Shown: positions 21,901 to 28,808 of the stretch, in pieces
Numbering within the stretch: the first letter of the stretch is position 1
Layout: every line of letters starts with the position of its first letter
Made by a program: the position numbers and the translations under genes
The notes under the pieces: generated by a model
Seen by the model: only the letters and a program-made list of their open reading frames with translations
Told to the model about the DNA's origin: nothing
The model's database searches: none
Assembly: GCA_947626685.1 (NCBI GenBank)
Contig: CANQTD010000003.1
Span: 1-64,000 of the forward strand
Length of the DNA: 64,000 bases
DNA from: an uncultured Clostridia bacterium
Lineage (GTDB): Bacteria; Bacillota; Clostridia; Christensenellales; Borkfalkiaceae
Direction of reading: 5' to 3'

Positions 21901-24900
21901 TCTTCCCCGAATGCGGGAACGAGTGTGCCGACGTCGATGGAGAACAGCGTTTCGAGCAGTTTCGCCTCTTCCGAGCCCTCTTCTTGGGCGTCGCCTTCGA
22001 GGAAGTACTCCGCAACGACGGCGTAAGCCTCTTTCGGGTCTGCCTTAAAGCGGAGACCGTCGACCGCGACATAGACGAGCCCGTCTGTGCCGTAGATGAC
22101 CGTAACGGGTTTGCCGCCCTCCGGCTCTCCCTTGTAAGAAATTTTGAGATTTGCGACGGCGGAGAGATCTTTGAAGTTGAGCTTCACCTCTCCCGACACC
22201 GCGAGGTCGCCGTAGCCGAAAGCGACGTCCGCGGCGAGATAGCCGTGCTCATACAGCCCGTACACGGCGTTCGCGTATTGAAGAATATCGACATAGCCCG
22301 CCGTATCGTTCTCGAACGGCCGGCCTGCGGTGAGCGTGACCGTCGCATCGAGCGCCTTTGCGACGATCTCGCTCTGCGAGACGTCAAGCTGCACTTCCCC
22401 GAGGGAAAACTTGATCCCGAGAAGGGAGAGAATGTCCGTCCCCGCGAGGGTGAGGCTGAGCGTGTCGTTTGCTTCGGTAACGTTGAGAAGGGCCCCGAGG
22501 TCCTTTTGGAAGAGATCTTCGAGGATCGCCTTCGCCTCGAAGTCCTTTTTGGGAATGTCGACGAACTGCCCGACGAGCTCCGCCGCCTCTTTCGCGTTTG
22601 CGGAGACCTTGATGCCGTCGAGTTCGAGATAGACCGCGCCGTCCTTGTAGATGACGCCGATCTTCTTGGTTTTTTCGTTGTAGGTGAGATCGAACGTCCC
22701 CTTTGCCGCGAGCGGTTTGAGGCTGAGATCGGCTTCGCCCTTGACGGAGAGCGTCTCGCCCGTGTATGCGACTTCCGCATGCAGGTCTTTGCCGTCGATG
22801 AGTTCTTTGACGGCCTCGGCATATTTGAGAATGTCGGCGTAGCCGTCTGTGGAGACGGGGAATTCGCCTCCCGCCTTGACGGTGACGTTCGCCCCCATCG
22901 CTGCCGCCGTGACCGCGCCCTCCGTGACCGTGAGGGTGACGTCGCCGAGTTCGACGCCCTTGAGATCGACGCCGAGGAGCCCGAGCACACGCATGCCGTG
23001 CACGACGACGCTGAGTGCGCCCTCCGCTTCGCTGACGCCCACGATCTCGTTGAGCGGGACGGAGAGAAGGGTCTCGATGAGGTTTTGCGCGTCGAAGTCG
23101 TTTTCTTCGATCGCGACGAACTGTTTCACGAAGGCGATCGCGTCGGAAACGTTTGCCTTGACGCGGATCCCGTCGACGCCGAGGCAGAGCACGCCGTCGG
23201 TGTAGAGTACGTCGAGGGTATGGGGAGCATTCTTATAGGAGAGGATGAAGTTCGCCTGCGCGGCGAGCGCGCCGATGGCGAAGTCGACCGTCCCGCCGAT
23301 TTGGAGCGTCTCCGTCTCATAGGAGACGTCGGCGGTGAGATAGCCGCCCTCGTACAGGCCGTACACGATCTCCGCATAGCGCATGAGGTCGGCGTAGCCG
23401 TCCGTTGCGACAGTGAATTGTTCGCCCGCGGTGAGGGTAACGGACGCACCCATTGCGGAGACGGAGACCGCCCCGTCGGTGACGTCGATCGCGACGTCAC
23501 CGAGCGCGAAGTCGAAGCCGAGAGCTTGGAGCAGGGCCCCGCCGTTCACGGCGATATGCAGTTTTTCTCCCCTCTCGCCCAATTCGGAGAACTGCATGAA
23601 GTCGCCGAAGCGGAGGCCGAGCACGTTCTCCAAGAGTTTCTCTTCGTCGGGCGAGGAGAGCGTGACGCCCATGCGGGCGAGAACGAATTGTGCCGCCTCT
23701 TTTGCGTTCGCCGAGACCTTGACGCCCTCGACTTCCACATAGACCGTCCCGCCGGCGTAGATGAGGCCGACTTTTTTGCCGATCTTGCCGTATGTAACGT
23801 TGAGTTCGCCCTTGACGAGCACGTCCTCACGGAAGGCAACGGAGATATCCCCCTTGACGGAGAGCTCTTTCGCCGTGTACCCCACTTCTGCGCGCACGAC
23901 GCCGCCGAGCACGAGATCGGCGATGGTCTCCGCGTACGGCATGACGCCGATATAGTCGTCGGGGTCCGCCCTATCGGGCGCATTGCCTGCCGTGACGGCG
24001 ACGGTCGCGCCGAACGCCGCCGCTTCGAGAGAGCCGTCCCGCACGGTGACGGTCACCGTTCCGAGAGCGAAGTCAAAGCCGAACGCTTTGAGGAGCTCCG
24101 TTCCCGCGACGGTGAGACGGAGCGCGTCCGAATCCGTCTCCAAGCCGAGCACGCCGCCGAAGGAGAGCGAGAACACGTCCGCGATGAGATCGCGCTCTTC
24201 GGAAGAAGCGTCCTCCGCGCCCACCGCTGCGAGCACGAGGGAGACCGCTTCGTCCAGATCCGCCGAGATCTTCACGCCGTCGACGTCGAGGTAGACCGTG
24301 CCCTCCCCGTAGATGACGGAGAGCTTTTTCTCCGCTTTCCCGTACGCCACCGTGACGATAGCGGAGAGCGCGGGCGCGCGGAGGTCGATGTAGAGATCGG
24401 CAGTGATGGCGAGCCGATCTTTCTCATACTCGGCATGCGCCGAGAGATAGTCGTTTTGCAACAGGGCAATGAGACGGCGGGCATGGGGAAGAATGTCGGT
24501 ATAGTCCCCTTCCGCGCCCGTGACCGCGCGTTCGCCCTTTTGAAGGGTTATGTTCGCCCCGAACGCTTCCGCGGTCACTTTGCCGCCGCCCACGGAGACC
24601 GTCACGCCCCCGAGAGCGAGGTCTGCGCCGAACTCTTTGAGGAGCTCCGTCCCCGAGACGGTGAGAAGCAGCGTTTTTTGCGCCTCTTTGAGCGTGACAA
24701 AGCGCGACAGGTCGAGCGAGAACGCCTTTTCGAGCAGGCCGAGCTCTTCCGCGCCGCTTTCGGGCACGCCGCAGACCGCTGCGACGAGTTCCGCCGCGTC
24801 CTTCGCGTTCGCCGAGAGCTTCACGCCGTCGATATCGAGGTAGACCGTCCCGTCCGCATAGACGGCGACGACGGGCTTTTCCGCACCCTTGTAGCCGACG

Positions 24901-27900
24901 GTGATCTGCGCGCGGGCGGCGAGGTTGTTGAGGTCGACGTCCGCTTCGGCGGAGACGGAGAATGCGCCGTCCTTTGAAGTATATTCCGCAGCGGCATGCA
25001 CGAGCCCGCCGCCGAGAATGTCCGCGAGCTGTTCCGCATAGGGAACGAGCCCGATATAGTCGCTTGTATCCGGCATCGCGGGCGCATCGCCGGGCGTCAC
25101 GACGGCATGGACGCCGAGAACGTCTGCCGTGATCCTGCCCTGTTCCACCGTGATTGCCGCGTCGCCGAGTTCGAAGGGCACGCCGAGCGCAGAAAGAAGG
25201 GCGTTCGCGTGCACGGTCGCCGTGAGCACGCCGTCCTCCGAGACAAGCCCGAGAAGGTCGCCGAGATCGAGCGAGAGGAGCTGTTCCACCGCGTCCTGCG
25301 AGTTTTCCCCTCTCTCTTCGCTCTCCGAGACGAAGGCGCGGACGAGACCCGCAGCCTCCTTGACGCCCGCATAGACTTTGAGGCCGTCGAGTTCGAGATA
25401 GATCGCGCCGTCCGCATAGGCGACGCCGATCTCTTTGGCATTGCCGCGGTAGGACACGGCCGCCGTGCCGCCGAGGGCGAACGTTTCGAGGTCGAGCGAG
25501 AGGGACGCCTGCACTTGCCAATCGGCTTCGGGCGCACCGTAATGCACTTCGAGCGCGACCGCTTTCTTCGAGAGGAGCCCGATCGCGTCGCGGATATGGG
25601 GCAGAATGTCGAGATAGCCGTCGAGCGTTCCGACGGTGAAGGGCTCGCCCGCCCTGATCTCGACGTCTGCGCCGAGCGCGGAAAGGGAGAGCGCGTCTCC
25701 CCCCACCGTGACCGTGACGCCGCCGAGGCCGAAGTCCACGCCGAACGCTTTGAGAAGCTCCGTTCCCTCGATCGCGAGGGTGAGCTCGCCGTTTTCCTCT
25801 CCGAGAGAGGCGAGAGCGTCCACATCCAAGCCGAGGACGCGTTCGATGAGCGTCAGTTCCGCACTGCCCTCGTCCCCTGCGGGAACGCCTGCGAACGCGG
25901 CGACGAGTTCCGCCGCCTCCCGCACGCCCGCGGAGAGCTTGACGCCGTCCGCTTCGAGATAGACCGTCCCGCCGAGAAGGGCGACGCGGAGAAGTTTTTC
26001 CGCGGAGCGGTAGGAAAGCCGCACTTCCCCCGCCGCGATGCGCGCGCCGAGGTCAAAGGCGAGGTCTGCCCGCACGGAGAAGTCCCCCGTTTCGTAGCCG
26101 ATCTCCGCCTCCGCATAGCCGCCGCCGAACACGCGGAGAAGCTGCTTTGCATAGGGCGCGACGTCGATATATCCCGTCTTGTCCACGGTGAAGGGAGCGC
26201 CGGGCTCCACGGACAGCCCGATGCCGAGCGCGTCTGCCGAAAGCCGCCCTTCGGAGATCGCGAGCGACACGTCGCCGAGCTTGAAGTCGATCCCGAACGC
26301 TTTGAGAAGCTCCGTCCCCTTGAGGGCGACGAGCAGGGCGTTCTCTTCGCGATACGTTGCGATATTTTCGGCAAAGGCGGGATCGAGCAGGGTGAACACG
26401 AGATCCCCCACGTCCAGAGAGGCGCCGTCCCCGCCGTCGGGCATGTCGAGATAGCCCGAGACGAGAGAGGCGACGTCGAACAAGCTCGCTTTGAGCCTGA
26501 TCCCGTCCAATGCGACGAAGAAGGAGCCGTCCGTATAGGCGAACGTCACCGTCTTGGAAAGTTCGGGATGGGCGACGCTCGAGGCGGTGAGGGTCGCGGA
26601 GACGCCGTACGTCTCCATGAACACGTCGATCTCACCCGTGAGGTCAACGCCCCCCGCGGTGTAGCCGACCGTCGCGTGCAGGTAGGGCGACGCGAGCAGG
26701 CCGCGCAGATCTTCGGCATAGGGAATGAGGTCGATATACTCCTCCCGTTCGCTCTCGCCGAGCGCGGGAAGCGTCTCGTCGCCATAGGCGATGGTTGCGG
26801 AGAAGGGTTCGCCGTTCACTTCCATCTCGAGGGTGATGCGGTCGAGGGAAGCGTTCCCCTTTTCGTCGAGCAGGAAGTAGAAATTCACGGGGATCTCAAT
26901 GCCGAAGAGCGGGAGCTTGCTGCAAAGCGAGGCGTGCTCCTCGTCGAAGGTGAACTCCCCGCCCGTGATCGCGGCGAGAAGACCGCTCTCCTCTTCCGCG
27001 GGCTCCGCGGGAGGTTCTTCCGAGGGCGGTGCGGCGGATCCTTCTTGCTCTTCTTGCGCGGAGACGAGGGGCGAGACCAAGCCGATGAGCCCGTCTATGC
27101 CGAGCTTCCCCTTTACCCCGCCGTAGGCAAGATATGCGTCGCCCCCGCTCAGCCACAGCCTGAGCGCGTCGCCCAAACGGACGCGCGCGTCGACTTGCCC
27201 GAGCAGGGCGGTCAGATCGAGGTTTTCGAAATCGATGTTTCCGATATCGAGGTCTTTCGTATCGAGGAAGATGACGCCGTCCGTCCTTCTGTCGCCGAAC
27301 GTGACGTCTAGCGCGAGGGAGGATTCGCGCCCGAGCAGCCCCGTCGCCATCGAGAGGAGGCAATCCGTCGGCGTGGGATCCCTTCCCACCTTGCCGTCGA
27401 AGGGACCGTCGGCGTACGGTTCGAAGTACTTGGTGTAGTACTCCTCCATGAACTCGGCGTTCTCGCGCTCCGCGACGCCGTTGTGCCCGTAGAGCATGCC
27501 GTCGTAGTAGATCTCTTTGTGCGACGTGGAGGTGCAGGGGGCGGAGATGATGCCGTACTTCGCGGTGTATTTCTCCTCGACGCCCGTGGCGAGCACCGTC
27601 CAGTCGCTGTCGAACGTGAACGTGAGGGTGATCTCGCTGAACACGGGCGCTTCGGGAAGGCCGCCCGTGAAGATCATCTGGTTGATATAGTATGCCGCCG
27701 CGCCGTGCGTCTCCTTGCCGCCCGACTCGTTGACAACTTCCCACGTCTCGGGTTTGAGGACGAACTCGACGGTGTAGGTGCCGTCCCCGTTCTCGATGAG
27801 GTCGACGACTTCGTCGCTCCCGCCCGCGGCGAGGTTGGCGTTCGCGTCTTTTTCGGAGAGAATGGTCTCCTCGCGGATGATGTACGGCGAGAGCACATAG

Positions 27901-28550
27901 CCCGGAAGGCCGTTCGCCGTCTTAAAATACGCTTCGGGGTCGATGTCCTCCGCTTCCTTCGAGGGCTCGATCGCCATGTTGCGGTAAGGCGTCCCCGTCG
28001 TCCACTCCATCGAGAGCCACTCGAACGGGTCGATCGCCTTTGCGTTCACGGGCTTTTGCCACATGACGCGGTTCTCATCTTTGAGGAAGCAGAAGAGGCT
28101 CGCCTCGTTGATGACGCTGCTCTTGGTAATGTCGGCGGAGAGGAGCACGCCGTCCGAATACGCCTTATAGTTGGCGACTTCCTGCTGCACGACGGTACTC
28201 ACCGTGCTGTGGTATTCGCTCGTCCACGATCTCGCCTGAGAGAATTTCCAGTTCAGACGGCCGAAGATCTCGAGCGCGGTGAAGCCGCCCTCCGCGCCGT
28301 TGTCCTCGTCGGTGATCTCGGAGGAGAAGAGCTCGGGGGAGAACTTCTCCCCTTCCTGCACCTCGAAGGAGACGGAGGCATAGTCCGTCCCGACGGCGTT
28401 GAGGTCCGCGCGGCTGAACAGGGCGCGGATCACGTCCGCCGCGGCAAACGCACCGAGCCCGAGGACGGCGCCCGCCGAAAGAACGGCGACCGTCTTCATG
28501 ACGTTGCTCCACCTCCACGAAACTTTTCCCGTTGCGATCTTCTTTTTCAT
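9903..28550 (-). CDS. Giant exported modular repeat protein (6,215 residues)
   Basis: An 18.6-kb uninterrupted gene with SD GGAGGG and a strong promoter. The N-terminus is basic, then hydrophobic (about 17-45), giving a signal or anchor; no LPxTG motif and no C-terminal membrane segment. Residues about 50-600 are a unique head with an acidic Pro-rich linker near 540. Residues about 605-3850 are 17 tandem modules plus a divergent 18th, 183-207 residues each, anchored on GYxDxxxYA at about 605, 795, 978, 1165, 1351, 1534, 1719, 1904, 2086, 2283, 2471, 2661, 2868, 3054, 3237, 3442, 3642 and 3851. Each module reads as alternating-hydrophobic beta strands (LTYN, DGxVYLELDGIK, LGDVxLxV) around short helices. 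About 3850-4850 is related but irregular. About 4850-6000 carries InlB/Flg_new-type repeats (YxFxGWxxD, KWEAIDYKIVY). Function unknown; surface adhesin, polymer or lipid-binding scaffold are all possible. Confidence 0.85.
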   Translation of the reverse strand: MKKKIATGKVSWRWSNVMKTVAVLSAGAVLGLGAFAAADVIRALFSRADLNAVGTDYASVSFEVQEGEKFSPELFSSEITDEDNGAEGGFTALEIFGRLNWKFSQARSWTSEYHSTVSTVVQQEVANYKAYSDGVLLSADITKSSVINEASLFCFLKDENRVMWQKPVNAKAIDPFEWLSMEWTTGTPYRNMAIEPSKEAEDIDPEAYFKTANGLPGYVLSPYIIREETILSEKDANANLAAGGSDEVVDLIENGDGTYTVEFVLKPETWEVVNESGGKETHGAAAYYINQMIFTGGLPEAPVFSEITLTFTFDSDWTVLATGVEEKYTAKYGIISAPCTSTSHKEIYYDGMLYGHNGVAERENAEFMEEYYTKYFEPYADGPFDGKVGRDPTPTDCLLSMATGLLGRESSLALDVTFGDRRTDGVIFLDTKDLDIGNIDFENLDLTALLGQVDARVRLGDALRLWLSGGDAYLAYGGVKGKLGIDGLIGLVSPLVSAQEEQEGSAAPPSEEPPAEPAEEESGLLAAITGGEFTFDEEHASLCSKLPLFGIEIPVNFYFLLDEKGNASLDRITLEMEVNGEPFSATIAYGDETLPALGESEREEYIDLIPYAEDLRGLLASPYLHATVGYTAGGVDLTGEIDVFMETYGVSATLTASSVAHPELSKTVTFAYTDGSFFVALDGIRLKASLFDVASLVSGYLDMPDGGDGASLDVGDLVFTLLDPAFAENIATYREENALLVALKGTELLKAFGIDFKLGDVSLAISEGRLSADALGIGLSVEPGAPFTVDKTGYIDVAPYAKQLLRVFGGGYAEAEIGYETGDFSVRADLAFDLGARIAAGEVRLSYRSAEKLLRVALLGGTVYLEADGVKLSAGVREAAELVAAFAGVPAGDEGSAELTLIERVLGLDVDALASLGEENGELTLAIEGTELLKAFGVDFGLGGVTVTVGGDALSLSALGADVEIRAGEPFTVGTLDGYLDILPHIRDAIGLLSKKAVALEVHYGAPEADWQVQASLSLDLETFALGGTAAVSYRGNAKEIGVAYADGAIYLELDGLKVYAGVKEAAGLVRAFVSESEERGENSQDAVEQLLSLDLGDLLGLVSEDGVLTATVHANALLSALGVPFELGDAAITVEQGRITADVLGVHAVVTPGDAPAMPDTSDYIGLVPYAEQLADILGGGLVHAAAEYTSKDGAFSVSAEADVDLNNLAARAQITVGYKGAEKPVVAVYADGTVYLDIDGVKLSANAKDAAELVAAVCGVPESGAEELGLLEKAFSLDLSRFVTLKEAQKTLLLTVSGTELLKEFGADLALGGVTVSVGGGKVTAEAFGANITLQKGERAVTGAEGDYTDILPHARRLIALLQNDYLSAHAEYEKDRLAITADLYIDLRAPALSAIVTVAYGKAEKKLSVIYGEGTVYLDVDGVKISADLDEAVSLVLAAVGAEDASSEERDLIADVFSLSFGGVLGLETDSDALRLTVAGTELLKAFGFDFALGTVTVTVRDGSLEAAAFGATVAVTAGNAPDRADPDDYIGVMPYAETIADLVLGGVVRAEVGYTAKELSVKGDISVAFREDVLVKGELNVTYGKIGKKVGLIYAGGTVYVEVEGVKVSANAKEAAQFVLARMGVTLSSPDEEKLLENVLGLRFGDFMQFSELGERGEKLHIAVNGGALLQALGFDFALGDVAIDVTDGAVSVSAMGASVTLTAGEQFTVATDGYADLMRYAEIVYGLYEGGYLTADVSYETETLQIGGTVDFAIGALAAQANFILSYKNAPHTLDVLYTDGVLCLGVDGIRVKANVSDAIAFVKQFVAIEENDFDAQNLIETLLSVPLNEIVGVSEAEGALSVVVHGMRVLGLLGVDLKGVELGDVTLTVTEGAVTAAAMGANVTVKAGGEFPVSTDGYADILKYAEAVKELIDGKDLHAEVAYTGETLSVKGEADLSLKPLAAKGTFDLTYNEKTKKIGVIYKDGAVYLELDGIKVSANAKEAAELVGQFVDIPKKDFEAKAILEDLFQKDLGALLNVTEANDTLSLTLAGTDILSLLGIKFSLGEVQLDVSQSEIVAKALDATVTLTAGRPFENDTAGYVDILQYANAVYGLYEHGYLAADVAFGYGDLAVSGEVKLNFKDLSAVANLKISYKGEPEGGKPVTVIYGTDGLVYVAVDGLRFKADPKEAYAVVAEYFLEGDAQEEGSEEAKLLETLFSIDVGTLVPAFGEEEDVFSLTVAGGELMSLLGADVELGDVVLTVDKEGAIGLNTTLFGKTASINVKKTNAFTVLPAGTYVDLVPYLDVLFSIAKSGYLTAQVQYGKEGDAIAVSGTLDLGFRPLVAKAALSVVCTGEDGKKQTNEIGVIYQGGTLYLRLGDTVKVCAGLEDAIALVTSFTGSQDAPDLIAEILSWNFSDIIGIAEEDGALRVGIAGSVLLEKLGVDLKDFELGSATLEIGKKNIILSALDATVTVTAGEQFEAETKGYVDLIPYAEFVSSLIKGGYLEADVAYTGGKLTVQGSVRADLKKPAAVAELSLTYNGVPEEGKRLTVIYGADGTVYAAVDGLRFKADVNELIELIGGYIDLSPSDVEAKKVLADALSLDLEKLLTVSENEEDELTLVLKGSDLLKLFGVDFGLGDVTLTVGQEELCAELKGMGVSLSVRRSDAFAVVPVGTYIDVVPYAQTVAEILAGGYAHVTATYDYGKLSMTADARLGFGGLKSLSAVVGLKVTYNDLPEGGKSLTLCYTEGKIYLEAEGIKASVTAEELVALVKQLADVKEDDESANGAIEALLGANFAFLLKDLKEEKDKDGNDALSFAVAGSELLGLFGVKFDLGDVEIQIGKAGVGASLTLLGNTLSLNVEKDSEENFPAFDQENAVPLGDYIGTVATLAQSEYLVSDISYTSDLLTAEGKIFFALKAFAAQAELTVTYQETEHAVKIGYVQESKTLYLDIDGIRVKADPNDAIAFVKKIVKIPESDLNAQKLLEKLFSADLGKLVKLSETVSEEKDVLRLAIEGTELLNALGLDLGKFELGDVTVDVGQDGSVKLSAHGATVTVTAGDEFTVDTAGYADILRYAEAVKALIDGNFLHATVAYTGETLSVKGEADLSLKPLAAKGTFDLTYNEKTKKIGVIYKDGAVYLELDGIKVSANAKEAAELVGQFVDIPKKDFEAKAILEDLFQKNLGALLNVTEANDTLSLTLAGTDILSLLGIKFSLGEVQLDVSQSEIVAKALDATVTLTKGTEVTAETAGYADLTEYAKQLAKLYKGNFLAANVNYRTENGKFSVRGEISFDIKELLAQGTLSLTYNGKTKQVGVIFSVEKVLSEGETSLKPVLYLELDGVKLSVSAQDAVSVVMQFIGSEDGAESGEDEEAKDLLATLFGVRLGDLLKVYESASEEGGENDTLNLLLKGSDLMKLFGIDFALGDVDLTVGGGEVNASAMGVTITVQAGEKFTPQSTDGYLDVGAYAKAVAAVVKQGKLGVALDYENKELGLAVSGTLDLSLETLLAQAKLTLTYKSATKQLDVLYGEGVLYLTLYGGEGTTPIKLSAGVKDAIKIVKEFVALDDISLEQLLTALLSLNFRELIPAITAAEDGTALDVAVAVDELLNKLSVPFSLGEIGLKIGTDGTVEVSMLDGTLTATAEAGEKAPDEAIPEEYIDAIPYANTIVSLIKSGYLEVKVGYTGGGLTVQGTVGLQLSPLLVKSDLTLRYGSIDRTLHVAYATEEEDGKPVAYLYITVDNPGSSEVLKLKANTSEAVGVVMGLLGIETGSSEEKDVLERVLGLDFAALLTLSEISPEGGAEGHVLKLTVAGNELLQAFGVNFNLGNVELTVTDNVTDKEIKAEASSLGVSLSVKKGDTFTVSTEGYYDVTSVIDLLPSLLAAKGVSFNGNIQIDLGGKNAEEAASTSLVLTVNEGYLSWKEGLHVYLDGALVVNHETEIDLVVAIDFGKDEETGKLTEGELTVVYSGIAVRVSFDELQDLQAAFRSVYGRIRTLLNKMVQDDLGPLLPEELSALLPKDLSDLLGKLQGGADLADALGGFDWTKLVQDLILTNYADKAHTDMAGGVLSATYSGLDGFGLDILEPKKNGEEGPALQLNLIYTGKETLRFIGTGLGLDVIKEEDVLPKLKAEGALQIADFADLLDYLGAAVSLLEQHDLTVQFGGLIEAESYVDESGETVSYPKNYVAPDGETKEHERGVRYSFDGAVSYNAGDNGDTGLPFHLDRENKNFYVDPDIFLKLTFNLRATTAADTSVYLEIVALDSDMSGQQNNYLDFYITASTVGAGKEGYDPLRVYVSGDEILTVLAGVFEVLGVDTSLGEQLGGLLTDYFIAPWMETFAKGMEGVDTQEILARLKTLGESLLYSLGLTGGKEPAEEAAGADGGTDASLPEQTVTKRDYIKSVTRTEGKFELVLSGEALFGSGAQDLTASIEKSGGAGSSVLTGVALSGIPAGGGNLSLHATFDSQTPVENAWETPARYSATNTDGYFAVEGVKDILIALGMTATHEATAEEIAASEGALKEGDFVRSNLFFVDGELKLDLSIIGLNLETINIKIDGLTVNFDEKGDISMNAKLSYDGVRNTLAGLMGDSVIIKGDTVLELTMKEGMMYLRRTQSTYFDGSNEKPLAAPEVIYRAFPLSNFMKDTPTMMDHICFMFNLSEKLITNIMNNITGGGGTPAASPTDLGGYLKKYVKEANYKPLGTAGSLDYSLILNGAGLTGSDSFGDITVDLGIRNFNLRSITIPTFSIASVVKINAALNLRNPGYQWDAGCSDTTTSIANILEEGMKSKLTTADWSATKYLEGQLTTATYMLGDDTIGTQSIVFDTTTKELYADLVYPAFTEEQRTRNPGFAPVWSEPDRSDLAAGIKVYATYQPNSYTFVFDSEYEFEGFEKNGSGWSMSYEWTAQTGKFPVPEAINGEKEIVGLTYNGELLDPDISTWLWLFDHENGDTVHFGVATKDVEYTVTFDVNGKTQTAAGKYGDNITYPATEGTKTGYSFKEWSENLATFGEIWEKHGHATELTITASYTPNTYIVTLVSDYMITFDGFEFGERGDGQYFATYNFTYDTEVKLPTFNDGVQLYVLNGFTLDGDETNTTYTQIPNVARDMVLRAVWAERGVDVVFGEEIVNRHVGETIQTSEIPAAPHKDGYRAYWTLNGEELSGAYTLNEDDIGEGGKITFEAGYEAIEYTVTVRSAQPVAGFEEDENGYYKTYRYTFDSTAQTLENLTSSGYDFVGYTYNGTAYSQIDSYLIAAFGYKDGTLTVEWKNNKVEVTFYSDFDFEGRTGRDSVTMLYSVTNEYKDGSYEIGSFTLTPSTRNDIQQLGWWYQDEGKWSNVTNVSKFVSENADESKVSLYALWIENIVVTLTNLQPDDPNAFSTYSFAGTSTGGRVIGNQSDEIYKTAGITKEMTAKFIIYISRSSIMGGGYNADELSGGDSFTLGDDGAFSVGPLTSGSSFLGGGAEYGGVHIILTFSYKGSDNQTHSISTDWNAAVSYKKYSVRVIRDGAVVKEQDCRDDFDEMLITKGATFSKNYDNWTYVRDILDGVLLAKEGYTAYWAINGVPVTGDEKITGATDIVAVYTPNRYAVQFTSDNGFDDYKAEAADTLRDLTELPYGSQISFVAEGADNTTFTVGIGPNNFTVPAVPVRTGYTAGKWRPESDTTDSNGARKIVFTVDYTVNYYSVKVTGEESENYAGLLPSKLPYDTVISFVESVGGHNKVIKTYTVTVGENTIALPEKEGYTASYSVSSNTGNVITVEVTYVEKTFNYTIKFHHNDGTETVDEVPETAHFTNTTYEVTVLEHGITREFYEFKGWYFDKAGEQPFTAWTAEPNKTLEVYAKWEAIDYKIVYTSQGLPEGAEFTHENAKTWNAEQVLFLQDASYNDSYTFGGWFAADGTQVTKIDKENAKQYIDEATKQISLFAKFYVDTTYTFHYSVSEKYIELTCAETASAKVGGSITLPAYDASGVNKYDNDIVQQWYFAGWQLPNDDTIYELGAKVMITTDHVSNNADATVIISAVWKEKTVVTFQDTVVGFTSRNYYYLSEQTVAISGVTITANNTTYPLTNAAGEDALSTLQSKDYDVNVSTYYNESETWGTNAGTTAGSGSAFTATRSNKVILTVNVTATGKEGTKSALVWDQKTGDDVTLTVTLSGDETKTAQSIGKGGEKGWAFRNESVPGSSDPKSFTLYLKPDQDYTISYQASANATVKVDNVQVGTTTGEVKGKAGKDDFTITITAS

Positions 28551-28629
28551 ATTCTTCCCTCCGTTTCGCCTGCCGCCCTCTTCCCGAGGACGGGAGCGCG
28601 AGGATCGTGTAACAAATCTTTATGACACA

Positions 28630-28658
28630 ATTCTACCATACTTATGACAACTTGTCAA
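28630..28658 (-). promoter_or_regulatory. Promoter of the giant gene with palindrome over the -35 box
   Basis: Minus strand: TTGACA (28658-28653), 17-base spacer, TAGAAT (28635-28630). The perfect inverted repeat TGACAA-C-TTGTCA (28645-28657) covers the -35 box and may be an operator. Leader about 70 bases. Confidence 0.75.
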
Positions 28659-28703
28659 AGGAATTGTGAAAATTTTTTCATTTTTTTTCCAAGTTTCCGA
28701 TTT

Positions 28704-28734
28704 TCCGCAAAAAAAACCACCCCCAAAGGGGTGG
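28704..28734 (-). terminator. Terminator of the ABC importer operon
   Basis: Minus strand: CCACCCC-TTT-GGGGGTGG-type hairpin (28734-28717) followed by eight T (28716-28709). Confidence 0.9.
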
Positions 28735-28808
28735 AGAACCGAAATAAACGCTTTGTTTCGTTTATGACCGCGCCATGACGGCGGTATGACAAGGGAGATG
28801 ACAAACGC

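Noticed and set aside
9903..28550. LPxTG anchor or autotransporter domain in the giant protein
   Set aside because: The C-terminus ends in beta-rich sequence without sorting motif, hydrophobic helix or outer-membrane barrel features.
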